Shown: positions 32,690 to 45,849, counted from the first letter of the stretch. The stretch is DNA of 64,000 bases from Zygnema cylindricum (GCA_037447655.1 JBBHKE010001661.1:1-64000); one strand, 5' to 3'. Numbers and translations: made by a program. Notes: generated from the sequence alone by a model not told the origin.

Positions 32690-33650
32690 TGTTCAAATCG
32701 CGCTATTTTTCCTTTTTTCCGATTAAAATGTATAATTCGTGACTTTTGAATAAATCGGAAAAAAACGCGATGTACTTTCTGTCCGGTAAACTGACCTAAG
32801 AATCTATGTAAAAGGTACAGCGTTTACCGTAAATTGTACGGTTTTTTGACGGTAATGTACGGAATTTCACAAAAACGCACGTCGCAGTTATTCGTATTTT
32901 CTGTCCATTAAACTGAACAGCAAACTTAAACACAGTTACTTTTTTGAAAATGCACGGACATTCTCGAAAATAGACGTTTTGAAATGTCACACTATTTGAG
33001 CGCGGTAAGATTGAAAAATGTACGAACGTCTTCTTCAATTAATTTTGAAATAAGCCGCCATGGAATGTTGAAAATCTGCCAGGAATCTGCCTCAGATAGT
33101 ATCAGACATACGGAATTTGAAAAAAATATTGCAATGGCCGAGATTTGAGCCTGGCTCTACGCTATTCCACTACAGCCTATTTCGCACTTGTAACGGAAAA
33201 CTTACAAAATGTGGTATTATTTAAAATTCATTTTTGTTTACATGTACGGAATAGTACGGAAAAAAATTCATTAACGATTTTTACGATTTTTTCAAAAGGT
33301 TAAATGCGTTTGATACGTATAATTCGTCACGATTAAATCGTTCGCACTAAACGTCATGAACAACTATGCTTAAGACCCATATTGTATTCGGACCTATTCG
33401 GACCAATTATAACATTCGGACCGAAAATTTTTATTTACACCGTCAAATTCGAACGATCGGACGGTCGCTGATAAAATTAGCGATCTAAGAAGATCACATG
33501 AAAAGCCCATAACACAACTTATGATAAAGACGTCGACCAAAGGCCTACCATAAAAACGCCTACTATTAAACTATGTCAAAAACGCGATGGTGAAACCATC
33601 CAAGAAGTGAATTGAGCATTAGACCATTTAGTCATTTATAATTCCGGTGG
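32690..33650 (-). repeat. diverged dispersed repeat, minus copy
   Basis: Inverted and diverged counterpart of about 16100-17090. Shared blocks include CGCGATGTACTTTCTGTCCGG and the CGCGATGG...CCATC hairpin near 33580. Boundaries are approximate. Confidence 0.6.
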
Positions 33651-34078
33651 GTTCTCTAACATTTCTTAAATCGTTTTTCGGCTGTTACCCCATCTCATTA
33701 CCAAGTTTGTTCATTTGACGTTCAAATATTCCATGCGACGCGCTCTCCGCAATATTTCAACTCATACCAAATATTTTTCTTTGCGTTTGATTTTTTAATT
33801 CCAATCGTTTTCGCAAGATTCGGCGTCTTTTTTATCTTTTACTTTTCAGTTTTTTTCCTGTTAACTTATCACTTTTTATCGCACCCGGGTACTCAAACGA
33901 TTTTTCAAAGCAGAATATGTCGTGTCTTCGTTTATTCCTTTTCCTTTAATTTGGCCATCAAGTTTAAGTTGGTCCTCCTCCCCTTTTCCTTCACATCACT
34001 TTTTTATCCCCCTCACACATCCCAATATCCGTCATCCCAATCACAGTCGTACATGCAGCAACCCAACGAGGCAACAAT

Positions 34079-35126
34079 TGTAACTCTGAGACCTCCATAA
34101 GTCCTCAGAGTGGACAGCTTCCAAGAAGCCTTTAGGATAATCCTGACCCCTTTGTGTTTAAGCAAAAATAACTGCCACCTTGGCAGACAAAAACTCTGAC
34201 CACCTTGACCCCTGTGAAGGCAAGACTCCCCTGAGTCGATAGCAAAAAGAATCTCTGAATTTGCTCCCTTGAGCAGTAAGTTCTGGAGGGTCAAAGTTGA
34301 CCTTTTGTACAGAAGCTCTCTGGTAGAGAGGGTCCTATCTTCTAATTTTTCTAAGTCCTATCTCTCTCACAGACTCTATCTACTGATGTACGGAACCAAG
34401 CAGAATACAAATCCGTACGCAAAAGTACAGCTGTCGGTGTACTTTATGTACGGACATTGTACGACATGGTCTAAATGTCCACACGTGGAATATCCGGATT
34501 CGCTCCTTTAATCCTCGGAGATGCCGCGCTCCAATGTAACATCGCCACGTGTCATCCGATGTGGCGATGCCCACAAACCGCCGAATTCTTCATCCGCGAT
34601 CTCGGCGGTAATTCCGACCGTCCGATTAAACTCGCATTTGATCGTAGCCGTAATAAATATATGCACGGTATTTGTTTCACTTACGAAATCAATGCGCGAT
34701 ATTGATTTCCTATCCGTACCGCAATTCGTACTTTTACACTACCATATCTATGTATCCCGTTAACAGTTATAGTTAAATGATTTATTCTACGTGTACATGT
34801 TTAAATCATTATCGTACTATATACTATGTAAGACTACTTCTAGACTTAACGGCTAAGGCTACTGGCTATCTACTCTTTGACGGCCGGCAGGTACCAGGAT
34901 CAAATCCTGTCGCCGGCACTTACCTTTTAGTAATTAATCCCTTAACTAATATAAATTTCCCGTAAACCTCAGGATAGCCTAGGTATCCATGACTCTAGCT
35001 TCCTCTCCAATTTCTCAGTGACTGCGACAAGTTTGAGAGTTAGAGAGAGAAGTTAGAGGTAGACTGCCTCGGCTTCTTTACTTCTATTCAGACCTAGAAA
35101 ATACTTAAAAACCATTAGTTTCTACA
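34079..35126 (-). repeat. 3' LTR of copia element B
   Basis: Plus-strand termini TGTAACTC...TTTCTACA. It carries G-box-like CCACACGTGG (34479-34488) and GCCACGTGTC (34544-34553) and a tRNA-like segment at 34843-34918 with the T-arm CAGGATCAAATCCTG. Confidence 0.92.
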
Positions 35127-35137
35127 CTCCCCTTATT

Positions 35138-37470
35138 TTCTAGTCAATCTTTAATTTCAGACCACACTTCTCCCTGCAAAAAAATAGTTTAGGGGAAGGC
35201 ACAGGTTTGGTCATCATATCTGCTACCATCTCACTATGTGGTCGGTACTCTAAACTGATTATTTTATTTTCTACTTTCTCTCTAACAAAGCTGAGTCTAA
35301 TGTCCATATGTTTGGCTTTAAAATGATGTTTAGGTTGGCAGAAATAGCAATTGCTGCCTGATTATCACAAAATATTTTCTGCACACCACTCTTAAGATGA
35401 CCAAGTTCACCAAGTAAAGACTTGACCCACATCAATTCTTTTACAGCAGAGCAAGAGGCCATATACTCAGCCTCCATGGTGGATAGAGCAATAACCTTTT
35501 GCTGTTTGCTACTCCAACAGCAAGCCCCATCACCCACATATAATACATATCCAGAAGTGCATCTCCTCATCGGAGCATCACCATTACTAGCATCACTCCA
35601 AGTAGTGATGTCAGTATTCTCCCCACCCAAATGCAACCATAGATCCCTAGTTCCTATCAAGTATCTAAGGACTCTCTTAGCTGCCTCCCAATCCCTCTTA
35701 GTGGGAGCATTTAGACTTCTACTCAGCACTCCTACAGCTGTAGCTAAATCCGGCCGGGTACAATTCATAAAATAGATTAGACTTCCCACTACTTGCCTGT
35801 AAGGAATAGTCTGCATGAACTTCTGTTCTTCAGGAGATAATTCCTCGTCTAAGACTATGACTTCTTCTCCCTCACTCCCCTCAAATCCCTTATTCAATTC
35901 CATTGGAGTTGTACAACTATTAGCTTTATCCATTTGAAAATTTTCAAGCGTGTTCCCTATTACTTCTTTTTGAGTCAATCTTATAATTTTTCTTTTTCGG
36001 TCTCTCTCTACTTGAATTCCCAAAATATATTTTGCTTCCCCCATATCATTCATTTCAAATCTCCCCTTAAGATCGGTTTTAATTTTATTATTTTTTTCCA
36101 TTGATTTACTTAATACAAGCAAATCATTAACATAAATTGCAATAAATATCAAACCTTCCTCATCTTCGAAAACATAGATTGAGTGATCTGAGCTGATCCG
36201 GATATATCCCAGACCGGTAAGAAACTCATCAAGCTTCTTATTCCACTGTCGAGGCGCCTGTTTTAAACCATAAAGAGATTTAATCAGTCGGCATACCTTA
36301 CTCTCCTCTCTTTCTTCCACAAACCCTTCGGGTTGTCGCATGAAGATCTCCTCTTCCAATTCTCCATGCAAAAAGGTTGTTTTGATGTCCATCTGATGCA
36401 CTTCCATGTCTTCCGCCGCTGCTAAACTGAGAAGTATGCGGACGGAGGGATATCTGACCACCGGGGCAAAGGTTTCCTCGTAGTCAATTCCCTCCTTTTG
36501 TGTAAATCCCTTTGCCACTAGCGGGCCTTGTAGCGCTCGATTGTGTTATCTGGGTTCAGTTTTAATTTGAAAACCCACTTACAACCGATTGGTTTTCGAT
36601 TAGGTGGACAATCCACTAGCTCCCAAGTATCAGCTGCCATAATTGAGGCCATCTCTTCATTGATGGCTGTTTTCCACCGATTTCTTTCTGGACAAGTCAT
36701 CGCCTCTCCATAAGTTTGAGGTTCATCTTGATGAGATAGTTTAGTTACCTTGTTATTAACCTGTTTTTCTTGCAGTCTTTTACTACTCCTTCCCCCCTCA
36801 AAAACTGAGGCCGGAATAAATGGTTATCGTGGATTCTTTCGAACAAACTCGGTTTCTCCCCTATCCCTTGATTCCGAATCAATTTCCACCACGTCTTCCG
36901 CTTCGGGTAGAGTTGTCACTGGAGTTTCCACAGCCGAGTCCTTTTCGGTCTAATTTGTACCTGCAAGAATGTCATCGTCTCTAAAACCTGGATAGTTAGG
37001 AAGCTCAAAGTCATCAGAATTTTCTGACTCAAATCTGATTTTTACAGACTTCGTATATTTGAAGGGATCCACAGACTTTCCTTAATCCATAACTACTAGA
37101 TGCTTTACTAAGATTATATCTTCCCTTTTTAGATCATAAAATATATATCCTTTAACATCCTCATCATATCCTAATAAGTATTCCGGTTTTCCTTTAGGAT
37201 TTAGCTTCCAATTAGACCGATCTGTATCTAGACTGAATACTTGACTGCCGAATACCTTTAAGTGAGATATGTCTGGTTTCCGGCCTGTCCATCTCTCATA
37301 AGGTGTTTGATCTTTTATAGCTGAAGTAAGAATTCTATTTTGAGATAATTAGCACAGTTCATTGCTTCTGCCCAAAATCTTTTTCCTATCTTTTTATCTG
37401 ACAACATACTTCTAGCACTATCACTTAGTGTTCTATTTAACCTTTCAGCTACCCCATTCTGTTCCGGATT
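35138..37470 (-). pseudogene. element B: RT and RNase H
   Basis: The minus strand reads RT (from KWVFKLKLNPDN near 36560) and RNase H (TWSDASNGDAPMRRC near 35590, MEAEYMASCSAVKE near 35460). A frameshift lies near 36518. The RT catalytic motif is YVND in place of YVDD (near 36130), and a frameshift near 35335 disturbs the RNase H end. The linker after integrase (36700-37470) has further breaks. Confidence 0.88.
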
Positions 37471-39495
37471 TTCTGGAACTATCTTTTGGTGTTGGACCCC
37501 ATCTTCCCTCAGAAAATCCTCAAACTAGTTAGAAGTATACTCTCCACCATTGTCACTCCTTACTCTCTTGATTGGAGTTTCATGGAGTTTTTCGCTCCAT
37601 GCTTTATATTGTCTAAAACAATCCTCAGCTTCGGACTTGTTTTTCAAAAAATATACCCGGGAATACCGAGACCAATCATCAGTTATAGTCATCATAAATC
37701 TCTTCCCCCTCGGTGAGGGCACTTTAGCCGGTCCCCAAATATCTGTGTGTACTAAATCTAGAATTTTTTCTCCCTTATAGGTGGCTGACTTAGGAAAGGG
37801 TTATCTGTGTGCTTTACGTTGAGCACACCCACTACAATCACTTATATTATCACTCTCACTGAACTGAATCCCTTCCACCACTCCCATCTTTTTCATCTCT
37901 CTTAACTTATCTAGATTCACATGCCCAAGCCTCTTATGACACATCATAATATCATGAACACCTGCATAATAAATTTTCTTCATGTCATTACTTAAGATCA
38001 GCCTAAACATCACATGGCTACCTTTCTCAGCAATGAAATAGACATCCTCCTCAAAACTAGCAGTAAAGACTCCTTCCCTAGTGCTAGTGAAAAAACCCTT
38101 ATCATCTAATACAGATGTAGAGATAAGGTTTTTGTTCAGCTCCGGAATAAACAATACATCAGAGAATGTTAATATGGATGTCTTTCCTTCTACTAACACT
38201 TTTAGATCTACCAATCCAACAAGAGTAGTGGTGACTATCCTCCCATCCCCGTACTCTATCTCTACGGTGGGAATCTTTCTTATCTTAGTGAACAGGTGCC
38301 TATCCTTACAAATGTGCATTGAGGCACCTGAATCTATAATCCAACCTGCTTCACCTTTCAATCCACCGTAAGCACATTTCTGCCTTTCGGAATTTCAACC
38401 TCAGTTTTCGCCTCCAACTCCTCATCCAAAATGAGCTCATCGTCCTCGTCCTCGGATTCCGTCTCAAGTACCTGTTTGACAAGGGCCTTTTTCTTTCCTC
38501 TCGGGGTACCACCGGTCTGCCCCTCCTTTAACCGAAGCTCAGTTAGCTTAGTGCACTCTGCCATATAGTTCCCCTGTTTCTTACAAAATTGACATAAACC
38601 TTTGGGAGCCCTTAGTTCGAACTCGTCTGCCTGTTTTTTCTGCTCCCTACCCCCATAGTTTCCGACCGGTTTTCGGGAATCCTTGTTCCTCCAATCAGTC
38701 GCTGTTGCCAAGGATTGGCCACTCTTTCCTCCCTTTCGGATCTCAATCGTATTCTCTCGAACAAGAATCATCCCTACCATTGAGTTCCATATCCACCTTG
38801 AGTCCGACAAGTCCTGCACACGTTTGACTATGTTCTCGAACTCATCAGGTAACTTCATCAGTAAACAGTTAATCTTTTCTTTTTCACTAAAAACTTTTCC
38901 CGCACTCTCTAGCTCCATGAAGAGTGTAGCAAGCTCATTGCAAAAATCCAACATATTTCCCCCTTTGTATACATACTCCTTAACTTTGTGATCAGCCAAC
39001 TGTTGTTGCTGAATCGTACCACTTCGGTACATCTCTATGAGAGCCATCCAAAGATCGGATGCTCTTTCTACCTGCAAATGAGGACATGCAAGTCCTTGAG
39101 TGAGATGGCGTAGGATGAAGTGCTTTGCCGCCATATTGTTGAAGTCCCAGGTTTTAGTATCATTCTCCTCGTTCCTCGGAATAGGTGACATGAATGCTAA
39201 ACCAGTTGCTATTGGTGTGGTCGCCTCCTTCTCATTTCCTTTGTCCACTACCTCTCTTTCCTTTGTTTCCTCCGTTGAAGGTTAATCCTCTTTCCTTGTG
39301 AATCTGCTTCCTCCAAACCTTGGAGGAATTCCAAGACTTGATGGACGCCCTAATCGTCCACTCACTATCCCACAAAACCTTTTTTCGCATAGAGCTCCTA
39401 TCATCATACTTTCCCAATATATGAAGCCTGTTCCATTAAAAATTGGTACCCTAGAGGGTGGGCCCATAACCTGTAACTCTGAGACCTCCATAAGT
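37471..39495 (-). pseudogene. element B: gag, protease and integrase
   Basis: From 39491 the frame reads MEVSELQVMGPPSRVPIFNG, starting in the LTR, then gag in shifted pieces (39248-38358). The zinc knuckle is CQFCKKQGNYMAEC, with Asn in place of the metal-binding His. Protease IDSGASMHIC is intact (near 38335). The integrase region (DDWSRYSRVYF, SDNGGEYTSN near 37550) ends at an in-frame stop. Confidence 0.88.
39457..39471 (-). other. primer-binding site of element B
   Basis: GGTTATGGGCCCACC on the minus strand directly follows the 5' LTR. It is complementary to the anticodon arm of initiator tRNA-Met and contains a gag ATG. Confidence 0.75.
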
Positions 39496-40519
39496 CCTCA
39501 GAGTGGACAGCTTCCAAGAAACCTCTAGGATAATCCTGACCCCTTTGTGTTTAAGCAAAAATAACTGCCACCCTGGTAGACAAAAACTCTGACCACCTTC
39601 ACCCCTGTGAAGGCAAGACTCCCCTGAGTCGATAGCAAAAAGAATCTCTGAATTTGCTCCCCTGAGCAGTAAGTTCTGGAGGGTCAAAGTTGACCTTTTG
39701 TACAGAAGCTCTCTGGTAGAGAGGGTCCTATCTTCTAATTTTTTTAAGTCCTATCTCTCTCACAGACTCTATCTACTAATGTACGGAACCAAGCAAAATA
39801 CAGTTCCGTACGCAAAAGTACAGCTGTCGGTGTACTTTATGTACGGATATTGTACGACATGGTCTAAATGTCCACACGTGGAATATCCGGATTCGCTCCT
39901 TTAATCCTCGGAGATGCCGCGCTCCAATGTAACATCGCCATGTGTCATCCGATGTGGCGCTGCCCACAAACCGCCGAATTCTTCATCCGCGATCTCGGCG
40001 GTAATTCCGACCGTCCGATTAAACTCGCATTTGATTGTAGCCGTAATAAATACATGCGCGGTAATTGTTTCGTTTACGAAATCAATGCGCGGTATTGATT
40101 TCTTATCCGTACCGCAATTCGTACTTTTACACTACCATATCTATGTATCCCGTTAACAGTTATAGTTAAATGATTTATTCTACGTGTACATGTTTAAATC
40201 ATTATCGTACTATATACTATGTAAGACTACTTCTAGACTTAACGGCTAAGGCTACTGGCTATCTACTCTTTGACGGCCGGCAGGTACCAGGATCAAATCC
40301 TGTCGCCAGCACATACCTTTTAGTAATTAATCCCTTAACTAATATAAATTTCCCGTAAACCTCAGGATAGCCTAGGTAGCCATGGCTCTAGCTTCCTCTC
40401 CAATTTCTCAGTGACTGCGACAAGTTTGAGAGTTGGAGAGAGAAGTTAGAGGTAGACTGCCTCGACTTCTTTACTTCTATTCAGACCTAGAAAATACTTA
40501 AAAACCATTAATTTCTACA
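39472..40519 (-). repeat. 5' LTR of copia element B
   Basis: Same length as the left LTR (1048 bp), with scattered, mostly C/T differences. A tRNA-like segment is at 40236-40311. Confidence 0.92.
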
Positions 40520-41342
40520 AAAACCCAACGCTGGCAGCTTGGTTTGGCAATATTTTTGTCGTCAATGACACTTGGACACTTTTTGGTGAGTGGACACATG
40601 CACACCTTTGAAGACGTGTTTGATCTTCCATAACGGCGGTGGCACACGAAAACCGGTGAGCGTATCAAACTAAAGTAGATTAGAAGAGCAGTGAATGTAA
40701 AGGAACAAAAGAATTGCTGGCAGGATAAAGGCATGCACAAGTAATAAAACACCAACCAAAAACAAAAAAGAGAAAACAATGAAAACAACAAAGAAAGATA
40801 ACAAATTAAAATTACGGGTTTAGGGTTTAGCTTCAAGGTTTAGGGGTTTTTTCTTCTAGTTGTTTCATCTTTTGGATTGCATGGTTAGACAATACCTTTC
40901 TGAGCTAAGCATATTAAGAAAAAGTGTTTAACGTTTTTTTTTTAGATTTTTTTCTGTTTAATATCCTCATTTGTTTAATATCCTCATTTTGAATCTAATT
41001 ATTTCCCATAGCCTCTCCCAAACAACAAGTGTCCAACTCTCTTTCCTCCTCATCTCCCACACATCTGCGCCTGTGAAATACCTTTACAGGGTTGCTCTTC
41101 CTTTTGAACCTCTTCACCTCCCACCGTCGAACTTTCAACCCCTACCTTACATCTGCTCCCACACGATTGCCCAAACTTGGTGAAACCCATTTCCTACTTT
41201 CATCCGTAACTTGCTATTACCCTCTTCATCGTCAACAACAGTCTAAAAGTTTGTTTTTGCCCCTCTTTTTAGTCCATGTTCTTCCTCCACCACCATTCTA
41301 ACCCCTTCTCTTACCAACTTGCCTTTAGGCCCCCATATGTAC
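40520..41342. other. non-coding stretch, possibly LINE 5' region
   Basis: No gene supported. A short run with three TTTAGGG-like words lies near 40820-40850. The C/T-rich part (41000-41342) resembles the sequence after the solo LTR at 50272 in base composition and is its continuation, because the two are joined by the TGTAC target duplication. It is probably the 5' part of the LINE found at 50272-52865. Confidence 0.45.
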
Positions 41343-41644
41343 TGTTGAAATTACTAGTTTTTCGGGTATTTTCTAGGTCTAAATTTGTTAGCAAAAAAAG
41401 ATAAGGAAAGTGCAGGCAGCCTGCCTCCATCTCTTCTCTCTTGCCCCCATATTTGTTGTAGTCACTGAAAAAGAGAGAGATTGATGGAGTCTTGGCTGCC
41501 TCAGTTCCATTTGTAGGTTTAAAGAGTGACTTAAGTCACTCCCAACAAAAAGTTGAGTACGACAAGACTAGAAACTCCGACCGCCAAAGCGCGACGTAGC
41601 CGTTAGCTCTAACTAGTCTGTCGTAGATGTCCGTCAGGATACGT

Positions 41645-42613
41645 TGAAATAGGATTTCTAACCTCTCAGAAAATCCCATTACTACAAACAATCCCAACCA
41701 CACATTCCACACATTGGAAAATACACATCCACATTGGACAACACTCACATAAGGATAAACTTTAAATTAGAAGAAGCTTCTTTCCACATACCATTAGCTT
41801 GGTCTCTTGCCCTCGTGGCTCAACCCTTCTTATTAAAGTGTTTTCCACTACTCTCCACTCTTAATAATTCTATCTCTTAACTACTAAAACATTATTTAGT
41901 TAGTAAGAGATTTCAATGCAAAAATGCATTTTCTCCAATTTGGTATTAATCGTTCAAGACCAAGATCAGCTGGAATTTCCACAAACATTTGCGAAAGAAA
42001 AGATGTCTACTCTCTACCTACACTTCACTATTTATCCATCATCGCCCTGGACTCGCCAGGCCAAAGTCAACGCTCTGTTTTAACAGGCTTTTACCTGGGC
42101 CAATCATTGATCAGCAAGGACTCAGACTGACCAATGCAAAGACGTGCGAAATCTTTTACTAACTACTTAGCACTTTACTAGCCAATCAAACGTTAGGTTT
42201 CACTACGTATCATTTACGTGCAAAAGTGCGCGCCAACCGAAACGCGACTTCGCACGATCGCGCGTCACAAATTTCGCACGCGAAACTTCTTACGAAATTC
42301 CCTTAAGTGAAAGTGACGTTTCGTACTAAAATTTGTACGAAACGAGCCATCGTGCATACTAAACGTTTCATTAAAACTTTATGAAACGTACACGCGAAAT
42401 TTCGGTACTAATTTGACCCTTAACCCGTTTAAATGATACTCATTTGTTATTTAGACCCCACTCTATCACCTTAATACACCCATCACTATAACTTTTAAAA
42501 TATAACTCCAAATAGCGTGATTCTTTCGCGGACGCCTACCAAATTTAGTACTCTATAATCTTAACACCTAAATATCCCTTTATAAACAAGTTTGATCCGC
42601 TATTACTGTTACA
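41645..42613 (-). repeat. 3' LTR of the gypsy element
   Basis: 969 bp; plus-strand ends TGAAATAGG...CTGTTACA. It has CGCGAAAC/TTTCGCG-rich parts near 42230-42400. Confidence 0.9.
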
Positions 42614-42985
42614 TCATCCCCTCCTTATTTTTAACTGACCTTAGTTAAAACACCATTAATTCTCAAGAAGGGACTTGTATATTATTATCCCTCCAATACC
42701 TCCGTAAAAACTCAGAATTTTTTTCCTCTCTTGTCAACTCATCCTCAGGCATTCCTAGATAATGCACTTGCCGGAATATAGTATCGTCGGCCTTGAACCG
42801 TTGACTAACCCAATCTTTAACCCATCTGTGGACTGCAGGTTCTATAATTATTGAGGGATCCAATTCCAATTCTCCTTCAGTTGGTCAAAGATTCGCTAAT
42901 TTCAATTGGCTGATGTGTACCACTGGATGATTTTTTGTTGAAGGCGGAAAGTCCAACTTGGCAGCAACTGGCGATATCATCTCGA
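42614..42985 (-). pseudogene. gypsy integrase C-terminus, chromodomain-like
   Basis: The reading frame at 42663-42869 ends FRQVHYLGMPEDELTREEKNS and FLRRYWRDN. The pattern V-x-YLG-x-P-x-x-E-x-T resembles a chromodomain, where a Trp would be expected after the Thr (here Arg). A stop or frameshift separates it from the integrase core. The chromodomain call is a guess. Confidence 0.5.
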
Positions 42986-43960
42986 TTACATCTCGATTAC
43001 AGTAAATGGTCCAATATACTTAGGAGCAAATTTCCCCGTAGGATCCGATTGTCCCTCGATCTTGCACAAGTAATGAGTTGTAGAAAGCCAAACCTTGTCA
43101 CCTGTGCGTAACGTTGAATCACCCCGTTTGCGGTTAGCATTTATTTTTTGCCTCATTTGTGCCTCCACTAATGCATCCCGGACAGTTTTCCAAACTGTTT
43201 GAACGTTTTTCCAAAACTCTGTTCGAGAACCTCCATTCTCAAGAGTGACCTCTGTTATTAAGTCTAATGCTTCTCTAGGTTGGTATCCGTATGCAACTTT
43301 AAATGGTGAGAATCGTGTACTAGCATGTTTACATGAATTGTGTGCAAATTCCATTAATGGCAGTTTAGATTCCCATGTGTTCTGAACTCCACAGCAAACA
43401 GTCCTAAGCATTTCCTCTAGTGGACGGTTCATCCTTTCTGTCTGTCCATCTGTCTGAGGATGATATGCAGTACTCATTTTCAACTCAGAGCCTAAATTTT
43501 GCTGTAATTCTTTCCAAAAAGCATACGTTAATTTAGAATCTCTATCACTGACTATAGATAGACAGACTCCATGATGTCTGACCACGTTGTATAACTTTGC
43601 AATATCTACAACTGAATGAGTGGTTTTGCAAGGGATAAATATTGCCATTTTACTGAACCTATCGACTACGAACATGATAATATTATTTTTTTGTCATTCC
43701 TTTTATATGTAGTAGGCAACGTGACAATAAAATCCATACTGACAGATTTCCACGGTCTTTCGGGGATATCCAAAGGTTTTAAGAGACCTTTAGGTTTTTG
43801 GGTTCTAGGTTTACTCTGTTGGCAAGGGACAGAACTTTCGACGTGTTTTAACACCTCTTTTGCCATCCCTGGCCAAAACAATCTACTTTGCAATTGATTA
43901 AGAGTTTTATCTTGACCTAGATGTCCTAAATGATCATAAGCTTCCCGTAAAATTGTTTTC
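42986..43960 (-). pseudogene. gypsy integrase
   Basis: Minus-strand pieces read LQSRLFWPGMAKEVLKHVESSVPCQQ (zinc-binding part, near 43880), SVSMDFIVTLP (first Asp), VSDRDSKLTYAFWKEL (second Asp, near 43540) and HPQTDGQTERMNR (Glu, near 43440), then GDKVWLSTTHY and PKYIGPFTVIE. A frameshift lies near 43670. Confidence 0.88.
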
Positions 43961-44061
43961 TTAAGTCTCCCACATCAGGAATGCATAATCTTTCCCCATT
44001 ATGCAAATACAGTAAACCATCCTCTAGTCTAAAGTTTTTGACATGCCTCTCATTCAATGGG

Positions 44062-45849
44062 TCAGAATTCCCTCCCGTTGCAAATCACAGCAAAATAAGG
44101 ATCTTTATCATAACTATTTCTAACTGTATCTAAAAACAATTCATTCTGAACAATAACACTTATTTCAAAACATCTACTTAAAGGATCGACGACTACAATT
44201 GTCTTCCCAAGAACATGGTTGACATTAAATTTGAAATATGCTAATTTCTGCATCAACCTAACCTGTCTACCAGTCATAATCTGTGCATCATTTAATCTCT
44301 GTAAATAAGAGAGTGCTTTATTATCACAGTGAACTGTAAATTCTTTATTATACAAATAACAACGCCATTTCACCAATGCATGTACAATTGCAAGTAATTC
44401 CTTTTCCTGTGCTGTATAGTTCTTTTCAACATCATTGAATTTTCTGGACTCAAAAGCATTAGGATGAAAGTGTTTGCCAACTTTTTGACTTATGACTGCA
44501 CCTAAACCTTTATCAGATGCATCTGTAGTGATCAAAACTTCAAAGTCCCCAACAGGGTCAAGATACACCAGTCTAGGGGCAGAGGTCAACTTCCCTTTTA
44601 ATTCTTCGAATGCTCCCTCCTGATCAGCTCCCCACAAAAACGTCTCATTCTCCCGAAGTAAATCCGTCAAAGGTGCGGCGATCATACTGAAGTTCGTGAT
44701 AAATTTCTTGTAATAAGTGGCCAATCCCAAAAACGATCTAACTTCTATGACATTAGTAGGTTGTTTCCAATTTTGGATTGCTAAAATTTTGGATGGATCT
44801 TTTTTAACACCTTCCCCACTACCTATATGTCCCAAAAATAATTGTTCACTTTTTAGAAAGCTGGATTTTGACAATTTTCCATATAATTTTCTTTCTCTTA
44901 ACTTTTCCAACACTTTCTTTAAATGAATTAAATGTTGTTCTTTAGATTCACTGTAAATTAGAATGTCATCTATAAAAACCTGAACAAACTCATCTATGTA
45001 ATCTGAAAAAGTTTGGTTCATTAATCTTTGGTAAGCAGGCGGTGTATTCGTTAAGCCGAATGGCATCACTATCCATTCAAAATGACCCACCCTAGTCCTG
45101 AAAGCAGTTTTATCAACATCTTCGATTCTAATTGGCACCTGATTAAAGCCACTACGCAGGTCAATCAACGTAAATACTTTAGCACTTTTTAAAAGATCTA
45201 TCATATCAGAAATTAAAGGTAACGGATACTTATCCTTCACCGTAATCTTGTTCAGACGACGATTATCAACACACATTCTCAACGTTCCGTCCTTCTTTTT
45301 GACGAAGAGAACCGGTGCTCCGTACGGTGATTTGCTGGGCTTAATATGTCATTTCTCCAAGAGTTCTTTGATCTGTTTCTTTAACTCCTCCTGCTCAAAG
45401 AAACTGTGTTTATAAATTCCTGTGACAGAAGGATTACATCCTGGTTCAAGGTTAATAACATGTTCTACATCTCGGGAAGTTGGCCTTCCCGAGGGTAAAT
45501 CACTTGGGAAAACATTTTGAAATTCAAAAATCAAATCCTTAACATCAACATCAGATGTATTAATGTCAGTTACAAAATCAGATTTTAGTTTTTCAAAAGT
45601 TTTAGTGGTGTCTGATTCAGTGATGACATCAATGTTTGTGTTTTCTCCCCCCCTTTCATCAGTAACTGCCTCAGTTACTAATAACAAGAAAGCATGATTT
45701 GTTTTATATTTTAATTGCTTTTTAAATTGTTTAACAAATATCAAACCTTCCACTCCCAATGTGGTTATGTTATTTATATGATTCCTACGCAATTTCTTAG
45801 GAGACAATGCTTGCAAAACCTTCCAACCGTTTTCAAACTTCACTTTCAA
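44062..45849 (-). pseudogene. gypsy reverse transcriptase and RNase H
   Basis: Begins in the linker after protease (45849), runs to the motif HIKPSKSPYGAPVLFVKKKDG, then RT with MCVDNRRLNK (45270), FIDDILIYSE (about 44960), and RNase H with TDASDKGLGAVIS and HCDNKALSYL. One stop replaces a Trp codon near 45347 (EK-stop-HIKPSKS). Otherwise the 406-residue RT/RNase H frame is open. Confidence 0.9.

Larger units (their letters stand above)
31079..34078. other. STN7 upstream region, no further gene
   Basis: No supported coding sequence. It contains the foldback at 31632-31856, a related diverged copy at about 31940-32165, three ACGTGG-type motifs (about 32371-32500), and the inverted copy of the dispersed repeat (about 32690-33650). 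The last 120 bp before the LTR of element B are C/T-rich. Confidence 0.6.
34079..40519 (-). mobile_element. copia element B, both LTRs, mutated gag-pol
   Basis: A minus-strand copia element with 1048-bp LTRs at 34079-35126 and 39472-40519. The primer-binding site is at 39457-39471 and the polypurine tract next to 35126. Flanking pentamers are ACAAT (left) and AAAAC (right), so a clean target duplication is not seen. Gag-pol is broken by frameshifts and carries damaging substitutions, so this copy could not supply its own proteins. Confidence 0.93.

Noticed and set aside
34843-34918. A functional tRNA gene in the LTR
   Set aside because: The T-arm is good but the acceptor and anticodon arms do not close, and copies in every LTR differ in the anticodon region.
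40815-40855. Telomere-like TTTAGGG words
   Set aside because: Only three imperfect copies; too few for an interstitial telomere tract.
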